Below the pieces are notes generated by a model, which saw only the letters and a list, made by a program, of their open reading frames with translations, did not search any database and was not told the origin of the DNA. The position numbers were made by a program, and so were the translations under genes. Below are positions 1-12,500 of a stretch of DNA of 64,000 nt, in pieces. This DNA is from Cyclina sinensis (Eukaryota; Mollusca; Bivalvia; Venerida; Veneridae), in NCBI GenBank assembly GCA_012932295.1, contig JAAONU010000018.1, positions 1,234,206 through 1,298,205 on the forward strand. Reading direction: 5' to 3'. Positions within the stretch are counted from its first letter, which is position 1. Each line of letters starts with the position of its first letter.

Positions 1-1053
1 CAACAGTGGCTTATAATGACGGCATACCAAGATGCGAACAACAGTGGCTTATAGATACGGCATACCAAGATGCGAACAACAGTGGCTTATAGTTACGGCA
101 AACGAAGATGCAAACAAAAGTGACTTATAGTTACGGCATGCGAAGATGCGAACAACAGTGGCTTATACTTACGGCATACGAAGATGCAAACAACAGTGAC
201 TTATAGTGACGGCATACCAAGATGCAAACAGCAGTGGCTTATAATTACAGCATACCAAGATGCAAAAATCAATGGCTTAAAGTTACGGGATACCAAGATG
301 TGAACAAACTGGCTTATAGGTATGGCATACCAAGATGCCAATAACAGTGGTTAATAATTACGGCATACCAATATACCAACAACAGTGGCTTATAGAAACG
401 GCATACCAAGATGCAAACAACAGTGACTAAAATGTCAAATACCAAGATACAAACAACAGTGGCTTATAGTGACGGCATACCAAGGTGCAAACAACAGTGA
501 CTTATAGTGACGGCGTACCAAGATGCAAACAGCAGTGGCTTATAGTTACTGCATACGAAGATGCAAACAACAGTGGCTTATAGTTACGGCATACGAAGAT
601 GCGAACAACAGTGGCTTATAGATACGGCATACGAAGATGCAAACAACAGTGACTTATAATGACGGCATACTAAGATGCAAACAGCAGTGGCTTATAATTA
701 CGGCATACCAAGATGCAAACATCAGTGGCTTAAATTTACGGCATACCAAGATGTGAACAAACTGGCTTATAGTTATGGCATACCAAGATGCGAACAACAG
801 TGGCTTATAGTTACGGCATACCAAGATGCCAACAACAGTGGCTTATAGTTACGGCATACCAAGATACCAACAACAGTGGCTTATAGAAACGGCATACCAA
901 GATGCAAACAACAGTGACTAATAGTTCAAATACCAAGATACAAACAACAGTGGCTTATAGTTACGGCATAATAATATGTGAATAACAGTGGCTTAAAGTT
1001 ACGGCATACCAAGATGTGAACAAACTGGCTTATAGTTACGGCATACCAAGATG
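1..1053. repeat. 38-bp tandem array, truncated by left edge
   Basis: About 27 copies of a 38-bp unit that reads roughly AACAGTGGCTTATAGTTACG followed by GCATACCAAGATGCGAAC. Copies differ by point changes (C/G in the ACCAAG/ACGAAG part, gcgaac/gcaaac) and a few are shortened. Blocks recur in the same order (compare 181-480 with 630-960), so several units were duplicated together. The array runs off the left edge and stops at about 1053. Open frames in it are short and not conserved. Confidence 0.95.
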
Positions 1054-2635
1054 CGACGCGCTGAATCGCAGCACAATTATTGATGGAACAAAGAAGGAGA
1101 ACGTTAATTTAAGATGTAGCAGTGTATTATGTTAGCGAGACTTTGGTTACGAACCGTGCATTTTTATGCCTGGCCTTAGAAAGAAAGATCTCCTGGCCGA
1201 CAGAACATCTGTTGATGTATTCATAAATAAACTAAAATGTATTTAGACAGACTGTTGACTGTTATTTGTAATAAAGAATCCCACTATAAGTAGATTATTG
1301 TATATTTCCTGTTCGAAGAATGTGATGATAGATATTTTTGCTCCAGTCCTTTCTCTTGTGAAAAAAGGAGACTTTTTTTCTGCAAATTCGTCTGCTAATG
1401 CCTTTCAACAGAGAATTTTACGCACCAGATCAGACTGACTACTGAAGATTCTAACAATAGACTTGCTTCTTTGTAACAAAATGCTTTAACCTCTGTGTCC
1501 CAATTCATTATTGGGCTGAAATCATTTACACTGTTGGTAAGAATTATATAACATGGTATGTCCATATAGGCCTAGAGACCAACTTGGTTTTCATTAAAAT
1601 TTCTGTTCTGTTCGAAACATTTACTGTTAATTTTACTGTATATGCTTCAGTTGCTTTTTTTCTTTATTGTCAAGCCCATGGTTTAAGACGACTAAGCAAT
1701 ATTACCTTTTGTATTTATTTGAACTCTCCTTCTTCCCGCAAAAAATACACACGCACAAACTATATCTGACCGTATTGTATTATTGTGTTACATACATTGT
1801 ACTAGAAAGTCAGACACGGCCAGAAGTTAACCCTTTTCAACAATTTTAATTACACTAGTGGTTAATTCAATTTGCTAATGTCTATAAAGACATCGTTCAA
1901 ATGACGCGGTGGTGTCATTCAGCACTTGCTTATTACAGCCTCAAATTAAGGAATACATTTCCTTTTTGGTATATACAGACCACCTCAGAATGTCTGCCAA
2001 AGTCTCTCCTTGATTTACTGCACCGTAGCGATAAAGATCTGATTGCGTCATATTGACTTCTGCGATGAAGTGTAAACTGTTGCCAAGTAATTTAATATTT
2101 TCTTTAATGAACTCATGCATTTTAAAACTATGGTTTGTTCTTGTGGTTTCTGTACCTTGATTTGTTTCCTAATTGGACAAATATTTTCCTGAAATATAAG
2201 CTGTCAATACCGTATTGTCACATAGCTTTAACCACCTGGATACATGAATGTCCAGCCAGGGTTTTAATTGCTTTCCGACATGAAAGAGATCTTATGTCTA
2301 CCACATGATAATCTAGAGTGGAAAAAAACATACAACCCGGTGACTCATTAAAATCCGCATGCATCTTAAAGCACTGTACAATGATACTTCTGAAGAACTT
2401 TGTTTGCTTTGTGATCAGAATCATTATTACCTTTTAACGAACAAAATCAGAGAAAATTTAAGACCCAGCCGGCACTGTACATACAGAAATTCCCGTTTGT
2501 TGTTGATTTTTTCTAATGTTGTTGTTGCTGTGTTGTTGTTTTTTATTTGATAAGAGAAAAAACGTGCGCTCCTAATTAAATCAGAACCAAATAAAACATA
2601 TCGTTGTCTTTAGAGTTTGCCCAAATTCACTCTTA
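1054..2635. other. Unique AT-rich DNA, no gene recognised
   Basis: I found no exon, RNA gene or mobile element that I could support. Open frames here are about 60-70 codons, low-complexity and unlike any family I know. Confidence 0.5.
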
Positions 2636-5600
2636 AACTGACCTGTCTAGGAATCAAGCTCGAACCATTCATGATGATAACCTCAAATTGTTCAGCTGAC
2701 CTGTCAAGGAATCTAGGAATCAAGCTCGAACCTTTCATGATGAAAAGCTCAAATTGATCAGCTGACCTGGAGAGGAATGAAGCTCGAACCTTTCATGATG
2801 ATAAGCTCAAATTTTTTAGTTGGCCTGTCGAGGAATCAAGCTCGAACCCTAACCTGTCTAGGAATCACACTCGAACTCTTCACGGTAATAAACTCAAACT
2901 GTTCAGCTGACATGTCTAGGAATCAAACTCAAACCCTGGCTTGTCAAGGAATCAAGGTCGAATTCTTCACGGTGATAAGCTCAAATTGTTAAGCTGACGT
3001 GCCTAGGAATCAAGCTCGAACCCTAACCTGTCTAGGAATCACACTCGAACTCTTCACGGTAATAAACTCAAACTGTTCAGCTGACATGTCTAGGAATCAA
3101 ACCCAAACCCTGGCTTGTCAAGGAATCAAGGTCGAATTCTTCACGGTGATAAGCTCAAATTGTTAAGCTGACGTGCCTAGGAATCAAGCTCAACCCCTTC
3201 ATAATGATAAGCACAAATTGCTTAGCTGACCTGTCTAGGAATCAAGCTCGAATCCTGACCTCTTTAGAAACCAAGCTCCAAATTTTCATTCACGGTGATA
3301 AGTTCAAATTGTTCAGCTGACCTGTAAATGAATAGAGCAAAAACACTGAGAATCTAGGAATCTAGCTCAAACTCTTCACGGTGATAAGCTCAAATTGTTC
3401 AAGTGACCTGTCTAGCAATCAGGCTCAAACCCTGACCTGTCTAGGAATCAAGCTCGATAAGGATATATTATTGAGCTGTCCTGTCTAGGAATCAAGTTTC
3501 AACTCTTCACGGTGAAAAGCTCAGTTGTTTAGCTGACATGTCTAGCAATCAGGCTAAACCCCTGACCTGTCTAGGAATCAAGCTTGAACTCTTCACGTGA
3601 TAAAATCAAATTGTTCAGTTGACCTGTCTAGGAACCAAGCTCGAAACACTTCACGGTGATAAGCTGAAATTGTTCAGTTGACCTGTCTAGGGATCAAGCT
3701 CGAACACTTCACTGTGATAAGCTCAAATTATTCAGTTGACCTGTCTAGGGATCAAGCTCGAACACTTCAAGGTGATGAGCTGAAATTGTTCAGTTGACCT
3801 GTCTAGGGATCAAGCTCGAAACATTCCACGGTGATAAGCTGAAGTTGTTCAGTTGATCTGTCTAGGGATCAAGCTCGAACACTTCATGGTGATAAGCTGA
3901 AATTGTTCAGTTGACCTGTCTAGGAATCAAGCTCGACCTCTTCACGGTGATAAGCTCAAATTGTTTAGATACCTTCTAGCAATCAGGCTAAAACCCTGAC
4001 CTGTCTAGGAATCAAGCTCGATAAGGTCATATTATTGAGCTGACCTGTCTAGAAATCAAGTTTCAACTCTTCACGGTGAAAAGCTCAAATTGTTTAGCTG
4101 ACATGTCTAGCAATCAGGCTAAAAGCCTGACCTGCCTAGGAATCAAGCTCGAACTTTTCACGTGATAAAATCAAATTGTTCAGTTGACCTGTCTAGGAAC
4201 CAAGCTCGAAACACTTCACGGTGATAAGCTGAAATTGTTCAGTTGACCTGTCTAGGGATCAAGCTCGAACACTTCTCGGTGATAAGCTCAAATCATTCAG
4301 TTGACCTGTGTAGGATTCAAGCTCGAACACTTCACGGTGATAAGCTGAAATTGTTCAATTGACCTTTTTAGGGATCAAGCTCGAACAATTCACGGTTATA
4401 ATCTGAAAATGTTCAGTTGACCTGTGTAGGAATCAAGCTCGAACACTTCACGGTGAAAAGCTGAAATTATTCAGTTGACCTGTGTAGGAATCAAGCTCGA
4501 ACACTTCACGGTGATAAGCTGAAATTGTTCAGCTGACCTGTCTAGGGATCAAGCTCGAACACTTCATGGTGATAAGCTGAAATTGTTCAGTTGACCTGTC
4601 TAGGAATCAAGCTCGACCTCTTCACGGTGATAAGCTCAAATTGTTTAGATACCTTCTAGCAATCAGGCTAAAACCCTGACCTGTCTAGGAATCAAGCTCG
4701 ATAAGGTCATATTATTGAGCTGACCTGTCTAGAAATCAAGTTTCAACTCTTCACGGTGAAAAGCTCAAATTGTTTAGCTGACATGTCTAGCAATCAGGCT
4801 AAAAGCCTGACCTGCCTAGGAATCAAGCTCGAACTTTTCACGTGATAAAATCAAATTGTTCAGTTGACCTGTCTAGGAACCAAGCTCGAAACACTTCACG
4901 GTGATAAGCTGAAATTGTTCAGTTGACCTGTCTAGGAATCAAGCTCGACCTCTTCACGGTGATAAGCTCAAATTGTTTAGATACCTTCTAGCAATCAGGC
5001 TAAAACCCTGACCTGTCTAGGAATCAAGCTCGATAAGGTCATATTATTGAGCTGACCTGTCTAGAAATCAAGTTTCAACTCTTCACGGTGAAAAGCTCAA
5101 ATTGTTTAGCTGACATGTCTAGCAATCAGGCTAAAAGCCTGACCTGCCTAGGAATCAAGCTCGAACTTTTCACGTGATAAAATCAAATTGTTCAGTTGAC
5201 CTGTCTAGGAACCAAGCTCGAAACACTTCACGGTGATAAGCTGAAATTGTTCAGTTGACCTGTCTAGGGATCAAGCTCGAACACTTCTCGGTGATAAGCT
5301 CAAATCATTCAGTTGACCTGTGTAGGATTCAAGCTCGAACACTTCACGGTGATAAGCTGAAATTGTTCAATTGACCTTTTTAGGGATCAAGCTCGAACAA
5401 TTCACGGTTATAAGCTGAAAATGTTCAGTTGACCTGTGTAGGAATCAAGCTCGAACACTTCACGGTGAAAAGCTGAAATTATTCAGTTGACCTGTGTAGG
5501 AATCAAGCTCGAACACTTCACGGTGATAAGCTGAAATTGTTCAGCTGACCTGTCTAGGGATCAAGCTCGAACACTTCATGGTGATAAGCTGAAATTGTTC

Positions 5601-6645
5601 AGTTGACCTGTCTAGGAATCAAGCTCGACCTCTTCACGGTGATAAGCTCAAATTGTTTAGATACCTTCTAGCAATCAGGCTAAAACCCTGACCTGTCTAG
5701 GAATCAAGCTCGATAAGGTCATATTATTGAGCTGACCTGTCTAGAAATCAAGTTTCAACTCTTCACGGTGAAAAGCTCAAATTGTTTAGCTGACATGTCT
5801 AGCAATCAGGCTAAAAGCCTGACCTGCCTAGGAATCAAGCTCGAACTTTTCACGTGATAAAATCAAATTGTTCAGTTGACCTGTCTAGGAACCAAGCTCG
5901 AAACACTTCACGGTGATAAGCTGAAATTGTTCAGTTGACCTGTCTAGGGATCAAGCTCGAACACTTCTCGGTGATAAGCTCAAATCATTCAGTTGACCTG
6001 TGTAGGATTCAAGCTCGAACACTTCACGGTGATAAGCTGAAATTGTTCAATTGACCTTTTTAGGGATCAAGCTCGAACAATTCACGGTTATAAGCTGAAA
6101 ATGTTCAGTTGACCTGTGTAGGAATCAAGCTCGAACACTTCACGGTGAAAAGCTGAAATTATTCAGTTGACCTGTCTAGGGATCAAGCTCGAACACTTCA
6201 CGGTGATTAGCTCAAACTGCTAAGTTGGCCTGTCTAGGGATCAAGCTCGAACACTTCATGGTGATAAGCTGAAATTGTTCAGTTGACCTGTCTAGGAATC
6301 AAGCTCGAACACTTCACGGTGATAAGCTCAAATTGTTCAAGTGACCTGTCTAGCAATCAGGCTAAAACCCTGACCTGTCTAGGAATCAAGCTCGATAAGG
6401 CCATATTATTGAGCTGACCTGTCTAGGTATCAAGCTCGAACACTTCACGGTGATAAGGTCAAATAATTCAGGTGACCTGTTTCAGAATCAAGTTCTAACC
6501 CTGCACGGTGATCAGCTCATATTGTTCAGCTGACATGTCTAGGAATCAGACCGAACTGTTCATGGTCATAACTTTAAATTGTTCAGCTGGCCTGTTTATA
6601 AATCAAGCTCGAGCCGTTCATGTCGTTGATCAGCTCAAAGTCTTC
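2636..6645. repeat. 58-bp satellite array with 680-bp higher-order repeat
   Basis: Roughly 65-70 copies of a 58-bp unit, beginning GACCTGTCTAGGAATCAAGC and continuing through TTCACGGTGATAAGCT to TTGTTCAG. The left part (2636-3600) and right edge (6420-6645) are diverged. The centre is homogeneous and has a higher-order period: the marker GCTCGACCTC occurs at 3931, 4611, 4943 and 5623, giving spacings of 680, 332 and 680 bp. Inside each large unit, variant monomers (ATACCTTCTAGCAATCAGGC, GATAAGGTCATATTATTGAG, TTTTCACGTGATAAAATC) follow in the same order. Almost identical large units indicate recent amplification by unequal exchange. Confidence 0.95.
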
Positions 6646-7632
6646 AGCAAATATGGGAAAAGAGAGCCAACATTTAGCCATTAATCACCTATATGAACAT
6701 GAATTTACGAGAGTAGAGACTTTGTGCTGTAAGTTTTTTATTCTTTTTTAAGTAAATAAGCAAAACTCTTACAATAACAGTTACTGGATAAAATAAAATC
6801 CTGTGGTTGACGGGTTTGCCATTATTTTCAGGCTTATATATCGTAAAAGATTGTATAAAAACACACACAAAATGAACAAAAAAGAACAAAAACAAACAAC
6901 AAAACAGAAAAAAATGAAAAAAAATGTTTTGTATAAAAAGAGAGACATCTACCAGTTTTACCTTCGTTTGTTCTACTTGTTTGCAGTTATACCCACTAGT
7001 TGGCTCACAGTGCCGCCATTCCTCAGTTTAATCACACCTAATGACCTATATGAAATGTATGGCGTCCACGTATGTATTAAAGTCAAATGTCTGGAAACAA
7101 GTTTCAAGCGAGCGCATCAAGCTTTGATAGATACGTCATAAATCAAGAGGGAAAAATTATATTCTCATCAAATCAACATAGCAGATGCTACAAAACTTGG
7201 AGTAGGAATACTTTAAATATATAAAAAATATACATCCATGTACTAGACATTGCAACGCTTCTACTGTTCCGGGTCAGCGTTATTTTTGCCTTCTTATTGA
7301 TCAGATATATTTTTCTATTTTTTTTTTGTGTGAAAAAATTCTCTCGAAAGAAGTCACAGAGGTAAAATCAGGGACCAACGTGTCCTGTATTGTATGGATG
7401 TATTTTTGTCTGATCGGTTGAGAGTCAAGACATGACCAAAGTGAACAGAGGTTGTACAGCCTTCCTTTATAGAGAATAATAATAATAATAATAAAAAAAT
7501 AATAATAATAATGATGATGATGATGAAAAAATTCAGGGCTAGGCAACATTTTTCGATGGACGTACGTCTATTCCCCCTTTTACTAAAAAAATGTTCAATA
7601 CCATCATTATAAAATTAGACAGCTCGTCTTCC
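6646..7632. other. Intergenic DNA with an AAT/ATG microsatellite
   Basis: No gene recognised. A microsatellite of AAT units passing into ATG units lies at 7475-7525. The small open frames here (for example 6803-7141 plus) are lysine-rich low-complexity and unsupported. Confidence 0.5.
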
Positions 7633-7642
7633 CTTTAAAGTG

Positions 7643-7977
7643 TTTTTTTTTTGTTTTTTTTTTGTTTTGTTTTGTTTTTTTGGGGGGTGGGGGGGGGGGG
7701 GGGGTTAACGCCGATTTCAACATATGTTATATCTCGGCGGTCAGTCCACCTAACCGGTTTTCCTTAATAACTAAACAGTACTTGCCAATTTCTTCCCAAG
7801 AGACTGACTACTGTTCCCACATGTTCTACCCTGAATCAGCGGTGAGAGACAAATGAACATAAGACACAATGTCTGAGAACTATTGTCACGGAAAAATTTT
7901 GCCCTGCCCAGGGGTCGAACCAACGACCGATGGATTACTAATCCAGTGCTCTACCTATTGAGCTAAGCGGGCGGGCT
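7643..7977 (-). mobile_element. tRNA-derived SINE, copy 1
   Basis: Reads on the minus strand. The 5' head (7977 to about 7900) is tRNA-like: A-box TAGCTCAATAGGTAGAGC, anticodon loop TTAGTAA (AGT, threonine-type) and B-box GGTTCGACCCC. The T-stem and part of the acceptor stem no longer pair, so it is not a tRNA gene. A body of about 190 bp follows, then GGCGTTAA, a C-run and an A-rich tail (7641-7704). The 10-bp direct repeat CTTTAAAGTG flanks it exactly at 7633-7642 and 7978-7987, the target-site duplication expected of retroposition. A second copy lies at 62214-62493. Confidence 0.88.
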
Positions 7978-7987
7978 CTTTAAAGTG

Positions 7988-9514
7988 TAAAGTATCAGTT
8001 TTATTTATATACGAGGCATCATGGTTTAGGAGGGTACTGAGTATTGACTGAACTTTTGAAAAAAAAAATCATGTATCAATGTCTTTTGTTCTATGTTGAC
8101 TCTAACATAAAGAAATAAGAGAGTATTTTTAAATACTATATGAGAAACCGAAATCTGAACTTTCTTTTGTTTATTTTGAAACTGCTGCTATAATTTTAAA
8201 TACGAGCTTTCAGTTTGGACAATAGTGTCTGCCAGTTTTGAGTACTTATTAAAATTCAAAACTTGGAAACATAGTCCAAGTTTACGACACTTAAACTTAG
8301 TCAGAAATAAACTTGTGTGTTTGAAATAATCTTTTTACTTTTATTCTAATGTTCTAGTGATGTTTCTTTAATGATTTCACAGGTGGAAGTTTGCATCATT
8401 TCAAGGTAGGTGAAAACATTCGAACATCATTTCAAATTTAAGAGTTTACAGAACTGGAACACAGAACAAATTCCGAACATTCAAGCGAACCTGTTGCAGA
8501 AAACTGTTTCAAGAATTCATTCTCTTGTTTAGCTATGAGGGAATACCAAATGTGCCAAATCGTGAACAAACATTTGATGTTTTGAAAAAAATAATAAACA
8601 AACAAAAAAGCAAACAAAAACAACGTACAAGTTATTTTTAGTATATAATTTATTCTATTTATATTCTAGATAACTAAACTTGACATAAATTAACAAAAAA
8701 TGGAAGCATCTTTATCATTTAAATGTTTACATGTCAAATATACAATCGTGAAAACATATTCCAGATAAGACTGTTGGATTTCTCCAGACGTCATGACCTT
8801 TCAACAGAAGTGTCAAAAATATGTGAGGTTGGAAACATGACACTATAGTACATTCTCTGACTGGTAGCATTTTATAAGAAAATTCAGTGATCAAATTACA
8901 TAAAAGTAAAATAAAATCACCAGGAAACATTTTCCTGGAAACCTTATATAAAAATGGAGTTTTATTTCTACAATATTTTGGTTAAAAAGCTACTGATAAA
9001 TATTTCTAACTAGAATGTTTCAGATGTTTTTCAGACATTTAATTAGGCAAAATGTACCTCACTAGATCTATATAAATTCTTTAGATACCTTAAATTACGA
9101 TCTCATAAAAAGTAGAGATTTTCATGGCCTCGTGTCATTGCCAATCAAAACATTGCATTGCAAGTGCGACTATGGTCGTGTTTCCAACATTAACACAAAG
9201 AAAATACATACTGAACACTTTTAAGTACTATAATCTCATTATGTCTACACATTTTGTTGTGGTGTAAGAATTCAAAGGCAACTGAATTTTATTCTTTTGA
9301 TGAAGTTTTATATTTGAACAATGACTGTTTTATGTGCACAGTGTCATTCCAGCACTTATTTCATTAATATTAATTTATAACCAACTACAACTTAAAACAT
9401 GTTGATTTTTGCTTTTTGTACTGATGTCCAATTTTCAAAAAGACATCCGAAGTTTTGATATCAAACTAATATTTTGTACAATAAATAGATATGAAAACAT
9501 TTGGTGTATAAATT
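7988..9514 (-). other. Region downstream of the Tbx20 gene, possible 3' UTR
   Basis: AT-rich sequence after the Tbx20 stop codon. On the minus strand AATAAA hexamers occur at about 9293-9288 and 8966-8961, so the 3' UTR may end at one of these. No other gene recognised. Confidence 0.3.
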
Positions 9515-12500
9515 CTACGACTGTTCCCGAATCTTTTCTGCTGAATTCGGCAAATAAGGGTGGTATCTAATAGTTGGTTTATGATGCAGTCCGTGAGTGC
9601 CAAGGGCGCCTTTTAGTAACTGGCTTCGCAATAAAAGTTCATGGTTGTATAGTGACTGCGAGGCAAACATTTGTCCATAGACTGACGAGAACACAGATGC
9701 ATTGGCAGAAGATAGTGTCGGAAGTGACGTATGAACGCTTGCCGGGAATGCTGGGTATGACGTAGATGAAATAGGCAGAGCTGTTGGCAATGATCTCCAC
9801 GCAGATGTAAGACCTTCCGCTAGAACTGAAAAAAAAATCGACATAAGAAAACTTGAATACATTTGTAGTAGTAATAAACAAAATGATCGTTCACTTTCAT
9901 CAAGCAAGATTAATCGAAAAGTACTTTCTGCTCCATACTGAGGCGTTTACTATTAGACACGTGATACCTAGTACCCGCAGTGTTTAGAAAGATGTTTTCA
10001 TTTATCATTATTGTCGGCATGCTTAACACAAGTGTTGACTACGCTCCGCCATTGTGCTCCTCTTTAAATTGTTAGATCTTGTTTCATATATTAACCGCCC
10101 CTGTGACAAGATAATGGCTGCTCATGACTACTGATGTAACTGTACACCGATAGAGGGCGCTTAAATGACCTAAATGACCTTTCAAATGCCTTTAGGAAAG
10201 ATGGCGGACGAAAGAATTTTATAGTTTCTGTCACTTTCTTGAGACACGATCCAGATATAAATATTTCATCGGTTAATATAAATAAGAATTTGTAATAGGT
10301 ATATGGTGGACTCTCGGCGGATTTTATGATAACAATTACAGGACTTTTTCAAACTAAAGACTTTTAAATGTAATATAAATGACAAGTTGATGTGTTAACT
10401 CATTTTCAAATTTATATACTGCCAAGCTCTCCGAAAAATTTTTTTATTAGCATACTCATGTTGCACTTTTCAAATTCATTACAAATCGCTTTTATCAGTT
10501 TTAAACATTTACTTGGCTGTCTATAACTACTTGGAGGCGATAAAACAGATATCACACTGGTCGTTTACATACCTTTTTGTCTTTCTTGTGGTGACAGCCT
10601 TAACGGATCTGCCATGTCAGGATCTCCATAGGACCTTAAAGGGGTTCGTGGGTACCCATGTGATTGCAATATGCCCTCGATTCCACCACTGGAAATAAAA
10701 CAGATAATAGAGTGTGAATGATAGTGTCAACTACTATTTTGCATTGTTCGTGAAAAGTTATAAAAAACTTTTCTGCAAGAACTTGTTAGTTACTTAAAAA
10801 AAAAGCTGTCGGGCATTTTTTCTTTAAATCTGGCCGAAACAGACTAAAGCAGTAATTAACTAAAATCATACTTAATCATGTAACTAAACTACAATGTGAC
10901 AAAAAAATAAGCTGTCGTTTTGAAGCACAGGTAAAAAAGGTTGGACAAACATTTTTGTATAGAATTTCAGAAGGCAAATGGTCAATTTGTACGTAACTAA
11001 ACGCGTTAATTGTCTAGTGTTGTGACATTTCTTATGGCATGCATTATTCAATACGGAATATCCTAAGATTGATAAGGCATGTGGAGTTACCTTGGCGTGA
11101 TATGTGTTATTTTGTAACTATTGTATTTCATTTGAATTCTACATTGCCACATTCGGTGACATGAAGTTATGTATCACAAGAAGAAATATCTTAATATTAA
11201 TTGTATGCTAGTGAGTAATCTTGTAAGATAAATGTACAAAAACCGTGAAATGTAAATAAAATGGATAGGTGGCCGACTGAATATGGAGTTATTTAGTGGC
11301 ATGTTGGTGTGGAAATTGTACACCCGTCTTGGGCAAACAATCGTCTCGCGTTTATAATAGCGGCCTGACACTCTCTTAAGGTGACTCTTTCGACCGCCCA
11401 ATGAAATTTATCCGGATGGATTGGTTATATCCTGGCATTTGCGAATGTCACGGTATTGTATGTAACATAGACACCGTTAAGAAGATTTGACACCTGCTAT
11501 TTTGTCCGACTGTGACTTATACTTACTTTTCAAATTCAGAAAGGCGTGTTGAGTCTCTAAATCCTTTTGCGAATGGGTTGCTGTCAATTTTCAACTTGGT
11601 GATCTGCAATCGTAATATAATACCATGATAATGTCGGCATTGCATGACAAGCCTCGCTCTGAATCCTAGAAGATTGGGTGAGAAGTCGTGTATATATTAC
11701 ACCCGGACCACACAGAGATATATCAAAGCTGGTACAGCGGCCAAGAAAGTGTAAAACCAGACAGATAGGCGGGGGTAGCTTGTTGAACCAAGACTAGGGT
11801 TAATTCTTGCAGTTTCTGCTCGATTCTAAGTCGACTAGGCATGAAACTCTTATCAACATTCAGCTAGGAATGCTACACGTAACATCGTAAGTAAGACATT
11901 AATGTGGTGTCTGTTTCATTAGCTAGGTTAAAGGTTAGTTTCGCAAGTTAAATCAGAAGAAGCTAAAGAGTCTGGATTCGCTGCCAGATTAACGTCAACT
12001 GGTGATTTACGGCTAAGGTTCAAGTGTGTGTAACACTGCATGTTTAAAAAAGTAGTTTTTTCTCGCAAACTGTTTGAAAAACTGTCTAAAGATATTGTAT
12101 TTACTGATTTGCTATATGAAATTTATTTCTTCACGCCAAAGAAAATGCCAGCACAAGTGTTTCGTCATATCAACTTTGAAGCTAGAAAAGTTAGGAATTT
12201 TAAATCTCATTCGAAGACGAGTTAGCTGTCTCTCTCTGTCTCTGAGTAAGTGGTGGCGAAAACTAAACTCAATGTTTTCTGATTACCATAAGCTTATCAT
12301 ATCTTGTATGAATTATTTATTCTCTGGGTATTATAAAATCGAAGATATGTCCAGACAGGAAAATACTTACAAGCTGATTTTGATAAGCTGTCACTCCTAT
12401 GAATATAGTTTCTGTGAACACGAATGTTTTATGTTCCTCATCCTCCAGACAGGTGGGTGGGACTTTTGTCGTTTCGTTCAGCTTGACAATGTGAATTCTC

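Noticed and set aside
1..1053. CRISPR array
   Set aside because: The 38-bp units are head-to-tail without unique spacers, and the DNA is eukaryotic.
7900..7977. Genuine threonine tRNA gene on the minus strand
   Set aside because: The T-stem and acceptor stem do not pair, the body and A-rich tail continue as in a SINE, and target duplications flank the unit.
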